This document shows, one piece after another, positions 46,901 through 57,302 of a stretch of DNA of 64,000 bases. The stretch lies in NCBI GenBank assembly GCA_030549495.1, contig JAUIRK010001053.1, positions 312,001 through 376,000 of the forward strand. Direction: 5' to 3'. The stretch is from Nectonema munidae (Eukaryota > Nematomorpha > Nectonematoida > Nectonematidae). Under the pieces are notes generated by a model that searched no databases, was not told the DNA's origin, and saw only the letters and a list, made by a program, of their open reading frames with translations. Each line of letters starts with the position of its first letter. Within the stretch, counting starts at the first letter, position 1. The position numbers and the translations under genes were made by a program.

Positions 46901-49863
46901 ATGTATCAATGATATTTCTGAACATAATTTGATAAAGTATACAGTTATATCTACTATATGCATAATATATCCTTTCTATTCCACAAACGGATTATGAGAC
47001 TACACTCTTTCTGTAGATTTTCGCTCTCTTTCAAGCAAGCATGGATGATCTTTCAAAGTTTGATTTTACTGTTTTACGTTCTGGAGATCAGCCATCCCGA
47101 TGGACTATTAACTCGTCCCTTTGTCTTTTCTCCTAGAAAACGAATTATATTTCTCATTATGCATTTTTTTAAACTGTTTATTAAATCTATTAATAATAGA
47201 CGTTCTTCTTCTTCTTCTATGTATCCCGGCGATTATATATAATATATGTTTGAGCTCGCTTCCTATATAATAACTTGCTTCTAGTGCCTTCTATATTCTT
47301 TGCAGAACAATGTGTCTAAGTACAATGACGTGATGGGAAAGTTTCAAAAGTCATCATCAAGTATTCTACATTTGCTTATAAATATAATGACGGGGTGTGT
47401 TTAGCCATAAGATACTCCATATTTACAGTAGGGTATTTAAAAAAATAAGAGGGTACATTTTTCCAAAATAATAGCAAATTTTGCTCATCTAAAAATCGAG
47501 TCACAAAATCCCAGTTTATTTACATGTAAGTTATTACTTTACATCTTCTTGACATGTTGTCTGGTGAATTCGAAACCCAATGAATGACGTTCGTTTGAAA
47601 AACGATTTTGATTCACACTGTCCCTCATTCTGCGTATTGTTTCTTTTTGTCGATGATACATTTTCAAATACGAAGCTTTTGAATTTTTTTCAATTTTCTG
47701 AATTACATATCTTTTATTAGACTTGTTTGTCTTCTGAGTAGCTTTTCGATATTACTTTTCTTGTTTTAAGGTTAAGTCTTAGAATGAATATTTAAAATCT
47801 ATTTTTTTTTCATTAACGTCCACTTCTTTGTTGTAGTAATGCGAATTTGAGCTATATTTGATCAGATGCAGTAATGCAGCAATAGGATTTATTTTGCCCA
47901 TCTGAAACTCCTTTGAAATCTACCCTTGATCACTTGTGATTTTTAAGTTGAGGAAAAGAAAGAATTGAATTAAAAATTGATAAAAAAGGAATTTTTAATA
48001 CTTAATATTGAAGGAAAAACAAAATAATTGATTTACAAAGTTTATGTCTTGCTTACAAACTTTGCTTTCAAATAAAAATCATATTTTAAAAAGGAAGAAT
48101 GCAGTTTTTTTCAAACAAACGCGACCTAGTTTGTATGAAGTATCTTTTATTTGTTTATGCCAAAATAAACATTTTTTAACATGTTTATTTGATCAAAATA
48201 GAGGTAGAACCTCTTGATACTAATAATAAAATATAATATTCTAGACTGCCAAAATGAATCAAGTTTGTTTTTAAAATCGTTGACTGTAAGATAAATTAAC
48301 AACTTTACCCCGCAAGGAATTCCAATCATCAAAGGCTCTTTGTGTTAAATAAGTTTGACGATGGTTGTTTTGAAAACTTCCACATTTAAACTTGTAGCAC
48401 TGCGATCGAGAAATTCTTCTTGCAGAAAACTCAGGCAAAACATCTTCTTTTATATTTATCATATTATTCTTTATAATGTTGAAGATCGTGATCATTTCAT
48501 TTCTTTTATGCTGTAGTGAATGAAGTGAAGGTAAGTTTAGAATGTTCATTCTTTCAGAGTAGGAAATATTTCTCATAGCATGTAAACTTTAAAAAATTTA
48601 AGCCGTTAACACACCGTCTTTTCAATATCCTTTGCGTGTCCCTACTCTCTTTCATTTAATGTCACACTGGAATGCTAATTTGTGCTGCCGTAATATTTTG
48701 CAGAAGTTTTGTCAACAATTGGCAATGATCCTTCCTTGGTTCCGAAGATTGGGATTGTAACGATTGCTGGATTTGGCGGATTGGTTCTTACCTACAAAAG
48801 TAAGTAAATAACTTTCCTTTCGCTCTAACATCCCTAAAACTTCTTTCACCTTAATCCTTTTATGAGATCTTCGGACTATGAAGAAAATGAGGCTTGCTGC
48901 GGGATCGAACCCAAGACCTTGAGTTATCGAAACCCAGTATCTAACCAACCTTACTCACGGGCGTGGCCTATCAAATGTCTCACTCCTACGTAAAAAATAG
49001 GTCAAATACATTCTTCAATAGTTTTCTCCTTTACTCACGAATCAAATGCACTCCATTTCCAAAAAGATGAGTATTTTATTTTCAATTTTAATATGTTTAA
49101 ATTATTCTCCCTATAATTGATTTGCGGCTCTGACCTTCGATACAACCGGTATGTAATGAAATGATCCAAACGCTTAACTTTGTTCACTATTTTCTTTGAA
49201 GTTTTTATTTTATTGCCTCCTTTCTTGTTTTGATATTAATTAACATATATGTCACAATAAATCATTCTTAAAAATAAGATAGTTTTTTTAATAATTTTTA
49301 TTTAAAGTTAATACTTTACTAAAACAAACAATTATTTATTTACTTTATATTCCTAGATGCAATTTTTTTAGTTTATATCTAAAATAGAATTAAAGTAAGA
49401 GGAAATGTTTTATTCCAAAAAATTTTTTGTTTGAAGCAAAAATTTCTTTTTCTCGATAAGAAATGGTTTTATTTTTCTTTTTATTTATATATATTTATTT
49501 AACTATTCAAATTTGTACTTTTTTTGCTAAATAAAGTGATGTGACACATATGTCCTATAGGCCTCAAAGGGTTAAATCTGGAATCATTTCAAAATCTTGA
49601 AAAATTTATCTACTGCCTTTTCTGTTCAGTAGTGCAAAAGGAAATTGTAGGTATAAATTCCATATTTATTTTTATATATTTTTCATTTGTAATTTTTGCT
49701 TGCAGAAACGCGAACAAGACAAGCGTTATCTTCGTTGCTTATGGTGGCAATGATGTCGTATGCTTGTTTTCCTCAGACCTCACTGCAATACACCACTTTA
49801 GCTTACGAAAAGATTAAACAGGCATCTGCTATCCAATTAAAAAGGATTAAGGGTATCACTTAA
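40931..49863 (+). CDS. APOOL: MICOS subunit MIC26/MIC27 (APOO/APOOL family), 5' exon missing
   Basis: Four exons join in phase: 40931-41053, 47306-47360, 48704-48799 and 49706-49863 (143 aa in the window). Exon 1 begins LSIYPEGDH, matching the LPIYTAPP-type region of APOOL. Exons 2-3 give NNVSKYNDVMGKFQK and VLSTIGNDPSLVPKIGIVTI with AGFGGLVLTY, equivalent to the family's DFLPKMGVITVSGLAGLV and carrying a glycine-rich membrane helix. Exon 4 gives TRTRQALSSLLMVAMMSYAC and FPQTSLQYTTLAYEKIKQ, the second hydrophobic segment, ending at TAA 49861-49863. These proteins sit in the mitochondrial inner membrane and shape crista junctions, probably binding cardiolipin. All acceptors (CATAG, TGCAG, TGCAG, TGCAG) and most donors are canonical. 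The start-codon exon was not found; the C-terminus is shorter than in vertebrates. Introns hold hAT, LINE and SINE relics. Confidence 0.75.
41385..41545. repeat. Diverged 75-bp tandem duplication
   Basis: The unit AACATTGAAACTTATTTTTG..CAATGGCGTTCTACACTTAT recurs 75 bp later as AATGTTGAAACTTATTTTTG..AATGGCCTTCTGCACTTAT. It lies in intron 1 of the MICOS gene. Confidence 0.55.
42040..42190 (+). mobile_element. tRNA-derived SINE in MICOS intron 1
   Basis: A-box-like TGGGCTGATAGGTAGAGG and B-box GGGTTCGAATCCCGG are present. The tail TTGCATGAAACACCC resembles TTGATGAAAACACCC of the 11550 copy. The 5' and 3' ends cannot pair into an acceptor stem, so it is not a tRNA gene. Confidence 0.7.
42453..45130 (-). 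mobile_element. hAT transposon relic (BED-finger type)
   Basis: Starts near GGATTGCCAGATTTCAAAAT with CGGGACAC and ends near the CGGGACAAATGGTGTCCC / CGGGACGCGGGAC cluster at 45070-45130. It encloses a broken transposase on the minus strand. The right terminus is degraded, so the outer boundary is approximate. It is inserted in MICOS intron 1, antisense to the gene. Confidence 0.65.
42873..44618 (-). pseudogene. hAT transposase with BED zinc finger, broken
   Basis: Starts MPKRKCKFRDEYSSEWSFVK with a BED-type finger CDLCNCTFSIEHGG..HIGSEKHKRY. Continues through FFGISTDASNHNAEKVFPLI (catalytic Asp region), CFGDN-like HAFCGDNTNTNFGRC, GCPAHILHNAAHTATGV and KTRWLSLNKSVERIIKLFEA. It ends with the dimerisation block LFSIPAHNANVERLFSLMKF and QWTDERNKLDVDSIEAILQ at 42873. 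All major blocks are present in order, separated by several frame changes and about 160 nt of degraded sequence near 43260-43420. Transposase is inactive. Confidence 0.88.
45190..46145 (-). pseudogene. Second hAT transposase relic
   Basis: The open part at 45602-46036 reads NVHFNDGEFYMFGYAADDWK, VKKNVVACVTDGASVMIKLG and DCEHHQCYAHGIHLAVCDVL, the (T/V)TDGAxxM and C.AH.LHLAV blocks of hAT transposases. Below 45560 a broken frame continues with LQPLKKGLEKLCNRKATLLA and AETVFDFINIELEKEP. It differs from the neighbouring hAT at 42873-44618, so two families lie side by side in the intron. Termini were not identified. Confidence 0.75.
46150..47305. other. Remainder of MICOS intron 1
   Basis: AT-rich, with a (TTC)n run near 47205-47217. 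No further repeat boundary is supported. The last 15 nt form the acceptor CTATATTCTTTGCAG. Confidence 0.4.
48230..48590 (-). pseudogene. LINE reverse-transcriptase C-terminal fragment
   Basis: The minus strand reads SYSERMNILNLPSLHSLQHK, RNEMITIFNIIKN, then CGSFQNNHRQTYLTQRAFDD and WNSLRGKVV, continuing in another frame as FKNKLDSFW. The YxxRLxxLxLPSLxxRRxRxDMI..FK..WNxLPxxVV..xxFKxxLDxxW pattern is the C-terminus of CR1/L2-like non-LTR retrotransposons. It is a 5'-truncated copy with one visible frame change near 48290, inside MICOS intron 2. Confidence 0.85.
48870..48970 (-). mobile_element. tRNA-derived SINE in MICOS intron 3
   Basis: The reverse complement contains GTGAGTAAGGTTGGTTAGAT, ACTGGGTTTCGATAACTCAA and the B-box TTGGGTTCGATCCCGCAGCA, nearly the same as the copy at 11550. 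Confidence 0.75.
49537..49575. mobile_element. Solitary piggyBac-type end
   Basis: GTGATGTGACACATATGTCC followed by CCTCAAAGGGTTAA matches the terminal and subterminal sequence of the MITE at 14374-14500 (CCTCAAAGGGTTAA, GTGTCACACTGAG). No partner end was found nearby. Confidence 0.55.
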
Positions 49864-50089
49864 ATCTCTTTACCTCTTCCAAAATAGCTAACGTTTATAC
49901 GAGAGAAAATTAGCCTACGTTACGGTTTGAACCCGAAATTTCCTATTTTTGACTTCACTTTTTTTTCATACCGTAGTATCGTTTCTTGTGAATAGATGTT
50001 TCTAATATTCTTTATTTCAATCATTTCTTATTTATTTTATTGTGTATGCATGTAAATTAAATAATACATTTAATTATATATTTATAGAA

Positions 50090-50330
50090 TATCGAACAAG
50101 GGATCTCCTCTTCCTTGGTCGGGATGTTGCAGACTCGCTCTAGGAGTACCTCGTAGGTAGGTTACCTCTCCCCAGAGGCAAGAGTCCCTTAATTTTCCGT
50201 GAAGGTGAGGTAAGGCTTAGAGTAACCTAAACTGCATTGCACACTCATCCCTACTCTTCACAGCCCCTCGATGTGCCTACTGGTTTAGACACCCTACCAC
50301 TTTTAGAACTAGCTTTCAAAAAGGCATCCA
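50090..50330. repeat. GC-richer repeat-like block
   Basis: Contrasts with its surroundings: CTCGCTCTAGGAGTACCTCG, TAGGTAGGTTACCTCTCCCC and GAGGTAAGGCTTAGAGTAAC. It has no open frame of note and could be the body of an unrecognised SINE or MITE. Confidence 0.3.
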
Positions 50331-51335
50331 ATTACATTGTGTGAATATATTTGCTACATTTTGATTTTTTTTTAAATGGATGAGGCAAAAGTAAACAAGT
50401 GTTCCTTTTTGTATAAAATGACTTAATATCCCTGATATACTGTATATTCATGATACTCTTCATGGATTATATTACATATTTTTATAAAGTAGGTGTTAAG
50501 TCATTGAAAATTAAGAACCAATAATAAATCATAAAAGCGTATCTCCAAAAATATGTTATCGTTGAAGTAACGGTTATCACTCACTAACCTGATAAATTTA
50601 TTTACTTAAAAAGCTTCAACCAAACTTCAATATTTATCGTGACTTAGTTTTTTTCGTACGTAATTTCGATTTGTATTTTTTATAAAAAAGCTATCGTAGA
50701 AAAATAAAAAAATTCAACAATTTAAATGTAATCATTTTATAAAGATACGCAGCCTACCACAATCACAAATTTAAAATGAGACCCTCGCAGATGTTCTCAA
50801 TTCTTTTGCGTTTTATCTTCAGTAACGCGATTCGATAGTGATGTCCAAATTGATCCTTAATATTACTTTTTCGAATTGACTTTAATATATACTTTTCTGA
50901 ATATGAGAAGAAGATGCAAATGTTAATGCTCTTGAAGAATTGATATAAAACTGGAAGATGGGCTATTTTGATATTTTTTAGAATATGTGAATTAAATATT
51001 AACTCGATAGATGAAATGTTATGGTCTTTCAGCACAAGGGCAGATCTTTGCTAAACTTTTCAGATGAATAAAAAGAATGAGGATCTTGTGCGAAGCTGAT
51101 GGGCCAAAAATAAAGCGGTCTTTTATTTTGAATCGCTCATCAATGATGTTTTCTGTGTATTCTTGTTCTCATCATTTTGTTTATGCATATTTAGGAGTCT
51201 TGTCTTGATCGTTTGCGATGAAATGAACTCACTTTGCTCTCCTCCAATGCTTATTTCGATAAAGTTATTCTTTAAAATAAAGCGCCTCCCAAGAATTTTT
51301 TATAATAAACATTTAGTTTGTTTTTTTCATTTCAG
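50331..51335. other. AT-rich stretch, nothing recognised
   Basis: The minus-strand open frame at 50763-51035 has weak, unconvincing LINE-like character and is not called. Confidence 0.35.
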
Positions 51336-51523
51336 ACTGCATTAAGTTTAGTATGCTCGATGTCATCTATAATTTTGAGAGAGTATGTTATTAATCACGT
51401 TAATTTATGCTTAAAACTTTAAATTAGAATAGGCTGCCATCATTGATTGGCCAAGGCGAAGAAGTGAATCTCACCTGCAAACAGTGTAATGACATCTTCA
51501 ATGTTATGTCTATGTTTCGTTGA
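51336..51523 (+). CDS. Candidate two-exon 3' end of an unidentified gene
   Basis: Exon 51336-51382 follows TTTCATTTCAG and ends at the good donor AGA|GTATGT. A 45-nt intron (51383-51427) ends TTAAATTAG. Exon 51428-51523 ends at TGA 51521-51523. The joined peptide reads CIKFSMLDVIYNFERNRLPS then LIGQGEEVNLTCKQCNDIF and NVMSMFR, continuous across the junction. It looks protein-like, with a possible CxxC pair, but I recognise no family. Upstream coding (51194-51290, SLVLIVCDEMNSLCSPPMLI) may belong to it but lacks a convincing donor. Confidence 0.35.
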
Positions 51524-52933
51524 ACATAAATAATTGAGGAGCTGCTCAAAGCATCTTTTTTCATACTACTCAACAAACTTTATTTCTAATATTTACGGCA
51601 ACTAGAGACGCATTCGTGCGCGCTACCGGGACAGTTTGCATACGGAGAGTAATATGACCCACGGAGAGAAAATTTTCACTCCTTCAATAACTACTCCAAA
51701 TCTAACTAACAATATTATTTATATAATTAAATAAAAAAATAAAAAGAATTTTTTTTTAATTTATTTTTTTAACAAATTTTTTATAAATTAACATCAAAAA
51801 TAATATAATTTTATCCTCGGCTAAATATCCAGTCAAGAAAAGAAATGCATGGGTTAATAGAAATTTTATTGACACACATATCCAACTCTCTTTGAATTCT
51901 TCTTCAGATTAAATTATTAAAAGTACTCATGAAAAAATAAAAATGAACTATAAGATAAAACAAAGCTAAACTCATAGACTAATTTGAAACGGTTATATAA
52001 TGGTAATCGGCCAATCGTCCATTAGGCAAACTAGTAACTGTTATGCGCTAGCTACTTGAAGAATAGAGAAGATACGAAGCAAAATCTAAATGTTGAGATG
52101 AATATTATTAACTAAGGTACGGTTTCTTTCAGTGTACATTGTAAATTTTCAGAAATCTGTCATTTTTCACGCAAATAGTCCAATCCATGCGAGGCAACTA
52201 ACTGGAATAGCATTCTTGTATGAATCAAAAAGAACTTTCTTTTTTTATTTTGATTGAGACGAGTTTTGGAGGTTTTGCTTTCATACGCTTTATCACAGTT
52301 CTTGAATGCACAGTAAAGTATTTTCTCCGTATAATTCTTCAACTACAAAATTAAAATGTTCTCTGTATTAATTTTTTACTCTAAATCTTATTGAACATCT
52401 CCTTCCTCTTTTACTATCAAAGTATTTTTCATTTTAATAATTATTGTAAGGAAAAATGTTGTCCTTGAATTTTTCGACACCATTTTTGTCCTGGTTTAAT
52501 GAGCAAAAATCTGACGATCCTAGATCCATAGATCTAGTGGCAGTAAAATCATTTCAGAACTAGAGATGAGATGCTTCGGATGTGAAATTTGTTGTATCTG
52601 GGGATGCAGATGCGGATATCAAATTTGACATCCTATCGAATGCGGATGTGAGAACTAATTTTTTTTAGCGAATGCGAATATTATAATTGCTATTCTAAGC
52701 AAACACAAGTTTTAACTTCTTAAAAATTTAGAGAGTTATCATAAGACGTTCTTATCATTAAAATTGTAAAAATTCCGAAAAAAACTTTGCGGTAAATAGA
52801 AAAAAAAATGCTTGAAAATGACGGACGCGGATGTTAGAACTTAAAGATCCTCGGATGAGGTGCTAAGAGGGTGTAAAAATTCTGCGAATATCCGATACAT
52901 CTCTATACAGAACATACATTAGGCGCCCTCAAT
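51524..52933. other. AT-rich stretch, nothing recognised
   Basis: The minus-strand frame at 52160-52342 and the diffuse GATGCGGATG-type repeats at 52570-52900 do not support a gene. The latter (GGATGCAGATGCGGATAT, GAATGCGGATGTGAG, GACGCGGATGTTAG) are loosely repeated. Confidence 0.4.
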
Positions 52934-54014
52934 CAGAGGCGCCGCTAAAAAATTTTCCAGAGAGGGGGGGGCAAAAAATTTCATAATTTAAAAAACATCA
53001 TATTAGAATTAATGGAAAATTTTATTTACAATAAAGAAAATATATTCAAAAAACTTCAAATCATTTAAAAAGAAATTGCAATCTTCTTTTGTCCTTTCCA
53101 AATGTGCTTACTACTTTCTCCATGAACATTTCTTTCTTATCGTTTATTTTCTTTCTGTGAAAACTTACATACATAGTCCACAAAGACGGTCATCAGACAT
53201 GGTTGACCTTAACCACGTTTTCACTCTACGCAAGGTGCTGAATGACCTTTCAATACTGCAAATAGTAACCGGCAAAGTAAGAAGAATTAATACGGCTTTT
53301 CTAATAGCTGGATAAAACAATGTTTCATTCAATAGCTCGACAAACTCTTTTTTTGCTTTTTTCTCAGTTGAAATCAACCAATAATCAAACCAGCTTAAGG
53401 ACTATGCTTCTAAATTTCTATTTTGTATATTTCTACTATCTGATTAACTACATCAAGAAAAGATTCACGGGATAATTTTTGCATTTGCGAAGGAGGGAAT
53501 ATACTTAAGTTTGTAAATGTCTTTTTTTCAGGAAACCGAGCTTTCAACGAGGAAATTAATGAATCAAGATAGGGAATGTATACGCTTATGCGATAAATTT
53601 TCAATTTATCCTTTTAAACTGACGTGGTACAGTAAGCTCAATGTTTAAACTTTTTGATAGTTCTTTAACTTTTTCAAATACATTCATTCTAAAAAATTCT
53701 TCTGATTTTTCGCGATAAACAAATATAACAGATAATAAATTTTGAACTTGTTCATGCACTTTTGGTAAATCTATCTGCATAGATTGTAAAGCTTCAAATA
53801 CTTGATCCCAACGCTTCCTTAATATCTTATAAGATGTTTTCATCTTATGAAAATGTTTTAGCACTTGTCCCATTTGAGCTTACAGATACTGCTGCTAACA
53901 AACATCACAAAAGAATACGATTGTGTAAAATATTTCCATAGCAAAATTTAAAAAGTTTTGCTATAATTTCCAGGGGGGGGGGGTGGCAAGTGCCCCTATC
54001 TGCCGGCGCCCATG
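52934..54014 (-). mobile_element. Internally deleted hAT with exact 8-bp target duplication
   Basis: The identical 8-mer CCCTCAAT flanks both sides (52926-52933 and 54015-54022). The left end CAGAGGCGCC and right end GGCGCCCATG are inverted repeats. A G-run lies inside each end (52964 and 53972). The transposase C-terminal part is encoded on the minus strand. The total length of about 1.08 kb is too short for a full hAT, so this is a deletion derivative. Confidence 0.92.
53165..53875 (-). pseudogene. hAT transposase C-terminal part (ZMYM1-like)
   Basis: The first part reads MGQVLKHFHKMKTSYKILRK and RWDQVFEALQSMQIDLPKVH. The last part is the dimerisation domain LILLTLPVTICSIERSFSTL and RRVKTWLRSTMSDDRLCGLC. 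This is the hAT C-terminal region shared with ZMYM1-type proteins. The frame changes between 53600 and 53380, and the N-terminal and catalytic sections are missing. Confidence 0.85.
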
Positions 54015-56048
54015 CCCTCAATCTACGTCTCTGTTCGAACTAAGGGCATATGACCATTAGAATAAAATTCATATATTTATTAGGTAAATTTGCATCAAAA
54101 TCGATTCTCTAAGAACATCCAGTTTATTAATTAAAGAGAAGTTCAAGTTTCTATTCTAAAATTTAAATGACTTTGATCAAGTATAACAAAATAATTTATG
54201 TTTAAAACAATTTCAAGCTTTGCAAACAAAGAGTAGTTTAAAATTTGAAAAGATTCTGATTTTACAGATGCCGTCATGAAAAATGATTCCAAGCTAAACT
54301 TAAGTATAGCCAACAGATATGAAGTCACTTTAAAACTGTCGAGATTGTTTCTCAATTCGTAGTCCATGGACCAGCAGTGGTCGATCATGATATATTACAT
54401 GGTCCAAAGCAATAATACACCGCTACGTTTTAAACTGCTGCTTAATTAAAGTCATGTTATATGTCTAATTTAATGGGAAAAAATATGAAAGAATAAAACA
54501 TTTTGATTCCACTTATTAAAAGTAAATGAGGCTTATTAACTCTATTCAAAATTTTTAGATAAGTGTATGATTGGTAGCTATCCAAATATTTCAAAAAAAA
54601 CTTTCCTTCACATAATTTTTGTGTGCTTTTGAATTGGAAATATAAATGGAGGAATCAACATATAGTATAAAGTCATTGTTTTTCTGCTTTATCAAGTTTA
54701 AACGCATGATACAATGAAATATATTTATAACGAAAATTCGTTTATAACGAAACAATTTGCTCGCCTGGAAAAAATCTCCTCTTTATTACGTTTAGATCAA
54801 ACCGTTTATGACGAAATTGTGATATAGCGTACCCACAAAGTCGTTATAAATTAGCCTGATATAACGTAGATTCCCCAAAACGCGAAAATTTACTGACGTC
54901 TTGGAATTAGTTAAGTTTATTTCATTCGTATTGTTGCCGGGTTAACATATGATGACGAGCTTTGAGCTTGAAAATTGAGCTGGCATTCTCAAAATTTTGT
55001 AAAACAGAAATTAAGTAAGGTTTGCTTCAATATTTATAAAACATGTTTTAAAAACTTTTATTTTGGACACAACACTTTCTTTCATGCTAGATGAAGTGAT
55101 CAAATAGAAAATTATGAATGTATCTTTCAACACGTCTACAGAACCTGACAATCGCACATAATATTGCGCGCATTTATTAGAAACAAGACTCCAAAGCTTA
55201 TTCAGAAAAGTAAAATCAAAAAAGACACTTTAGAATTTAAAAAAGACCGTTTAGAACTAAAAATGGTATAAATATCAAAGCATACATGGAGAAAACTTTA
55301 TTTTAAAAAAGTAGGCAATTAAATTAACAGAAAATTGTAGATATGCTGGTAATATGTAATTGATATTGTGAATAAATTATGAGAAGTTATAGAAACATCT
55401 TCATTTTTTTGAGGTTTAGGAAAATAGTGACTAAGAATTATGAGAGGGTGTATTTTTCGAAGATACCAAAACAAGAGAGACATGAGTTTTCTAAAGTCAA
55501 TATATGAAAGTGGTGCAAATTTTGTAAAGCACCATTATATATTTTTTCCATTAATAAGTTTACTAAGATAATAATAATCAATGAAAAAATATTCATGTTG
55601 ATGTCATTTGTGAACGATGGCTAGCCTAGATTTAATTAATGGGTACATTTTTTTGTTACATTGCTATTTCAAAATTTAAAACATAAGCCATCAGAATGTT
55701 TAGGGTACTCATTAATCTCATTATATTTTTAATATGAAGAGTATATATACTTATAAAATAATATTGATTTTTTGTAAGAATAATTCCTTGAAACACTATT
55801 ATACTCTCCTGACATATTTGTCGGATAATTGCCTTTATCTCCAACTCCTGTTTAGTTTTAAAGAAGTGAAAAGATGCACAACTGAAATTATAACTCAATT
55901 TAATGATGTCTTTCTTTCTTTGTTTTAAAACCCCCTTTTTGATAATTAAGTATTTCTACTGGCAATACGTATGAATCTGTGTTTGTGTCAAACGTCTTTA
56001 ATACAAAAAATAGAAAAGTTTGTGTCAAGAATGTCTAAAAGTGTATAT

Positions 56049-56049
<1 letters not shown>
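54015..56049. other. AT-rich stretch with possible pogo-like scrap
   Basis: At 54715-54840 TTTATAACGAAAATTCGTTT and repeated TATAACG motifs resemble degenerate Tigger/pogo ends. Nothing else is supported. Confidence 0.35.
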
Positions 56050-56083
<34 letters not shown>

Positions 56084-56400
56084 TTTATAATAAATTTTTT
56101 TTTAAAACCACATTATTTTTTTATCACCCTCCTACCACAACAAAACTAAAAAAATTAAAAATAAAATTATAGAGGGGGGGGGAAAAAAAAAAAAAAAAAA
56201 ATAAAATAATTAATTAATTAACTTTTAAAAAAAATTTTTGTTTTTTTTTTTTTTATTTTTTTTATTTCAATTAAAAAAATGATTTTTTTATATAAAAAAA
56301 AAAAATTTTTTTTTATTTTTTTTGAAGATGTTTTTTTTTTTGTTTGTGGGTGGGGGGTAGTGTTTTTTTTTTTTTTAGAAGGAAAAGAGGGTTTTGTTGG
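56050..56400. repeat. Low-complexity poly-T/poly-A/poly-G tract
   Basis: Long runs of T and A, with a G-run followed by an A-run at 56172-56200, leave almost no complex sequence. It may be genuine simple sequence or an error-prone, poorly resolved assembly segment. Confidence 0.8.
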
Positions 56401-56582
56401 AGGGGTTTGTTTTGGGATTGCGCTAACACTAATTCTAAACCAATCCCAACTCTAATAATTATAATAGTTTCCAAAATTTTACACATCAGAATTGGATTTA
56501 TTTATTTATTATATATATTTACAAATTGGATTGCCACTTGTCAACTATTATGCAAATTGAGGAAAAAATTTTAATGGTCAAA

Positions 56583-56845
56583 CAGTGGCGGATCCAGAAA
56601 TTTCTTATAGGGGGGCTGAAATCTATTTAAATTTTTTGCAATTTTGCTAAAAGTCTTCAGAGAATACGACAGCTGTATTATGTCTTTTAGAATCACTAAT
56701 TACCTATGTTTTCATATTTTTAACATTATTTTGCCATGAATAAATAGGAAAAATTTATTTTTATACATGTAAGGGTAATTTTCGAAGCCATTTTTCATAG
56801 GGGGCCTAGGTCAATGAGCCCCCCCCCCCCCTGGATCCGCCACTA
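56583..56845. mobile_element. hAT MITE, CAGTGGCGGATC family, copy 2
   Basis: Ends CAGTGGCGGATCCAG and CTGGATCCGCCACTA. The flanking 8-mers TGGTCAAA and TGGTCAAC match at 7 of 8. Internal text (GAGAATACGACAGCTGTATT, AGGGTAATTTTCGAAGCCAT) is the reverse complement of copy 1 at 13685-13948. A C-run precedes the right end. Confidence 0.88.
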
Positions 56846-57043
56846 TGGTCAACATCTACTGTAGGGTTGGCTGTAAAGCACGTTGTTCTCTTATTTATGG
56901 CAAAGGTATTGAAATATTGAGAAGCGGGCAAAATTGGTTCTTCTCTCTTTTCATCATCGTTTCATGAATACGATCAAAAGGTGTTAAAATAAAACTTTTT
57001 TTTTATAAAAAAAAATGAAAAAAGCGATTTATTTAAACTTAAA

Positions 57044-57049
57044 TTTATT
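57044..57049 (-). promoter_or_regulatory. Polyadenylation signal of dystrophin
   Basis: AATAAA on the minus strand about 255 nt past the dystrophin stop codon (GACAAATAAATTT). Confidence 0.5.
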
Positions 57050-57302
57050 TGTCATGTTGAATGTTTTGAGTAATAAAATAAAGGATGATGATGATGATGA
57101 GAGGGAGCATTATAAAAATACAAAACATTGAATAAATAGATAACTTGAAAAATCGGTCAAAAATTAAAATTTGGAGTGCAGCAAAAGGACACACTTTGAT
57201 GATTAAAAAACAAAACTTTAAACTACGGATGATGCCTTTGAGCATTTGGAGAGGAAAAGGCCTTCAAGACAACTTGATAAAAGTTTGAAACTTTATAACA
57301 TA

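Noticed and set aside
50763-51035. 90-aa minus-strand frame
   Set aside because: Composition is AT-driven and the resemblance to LINE C-termini is too weak to call.
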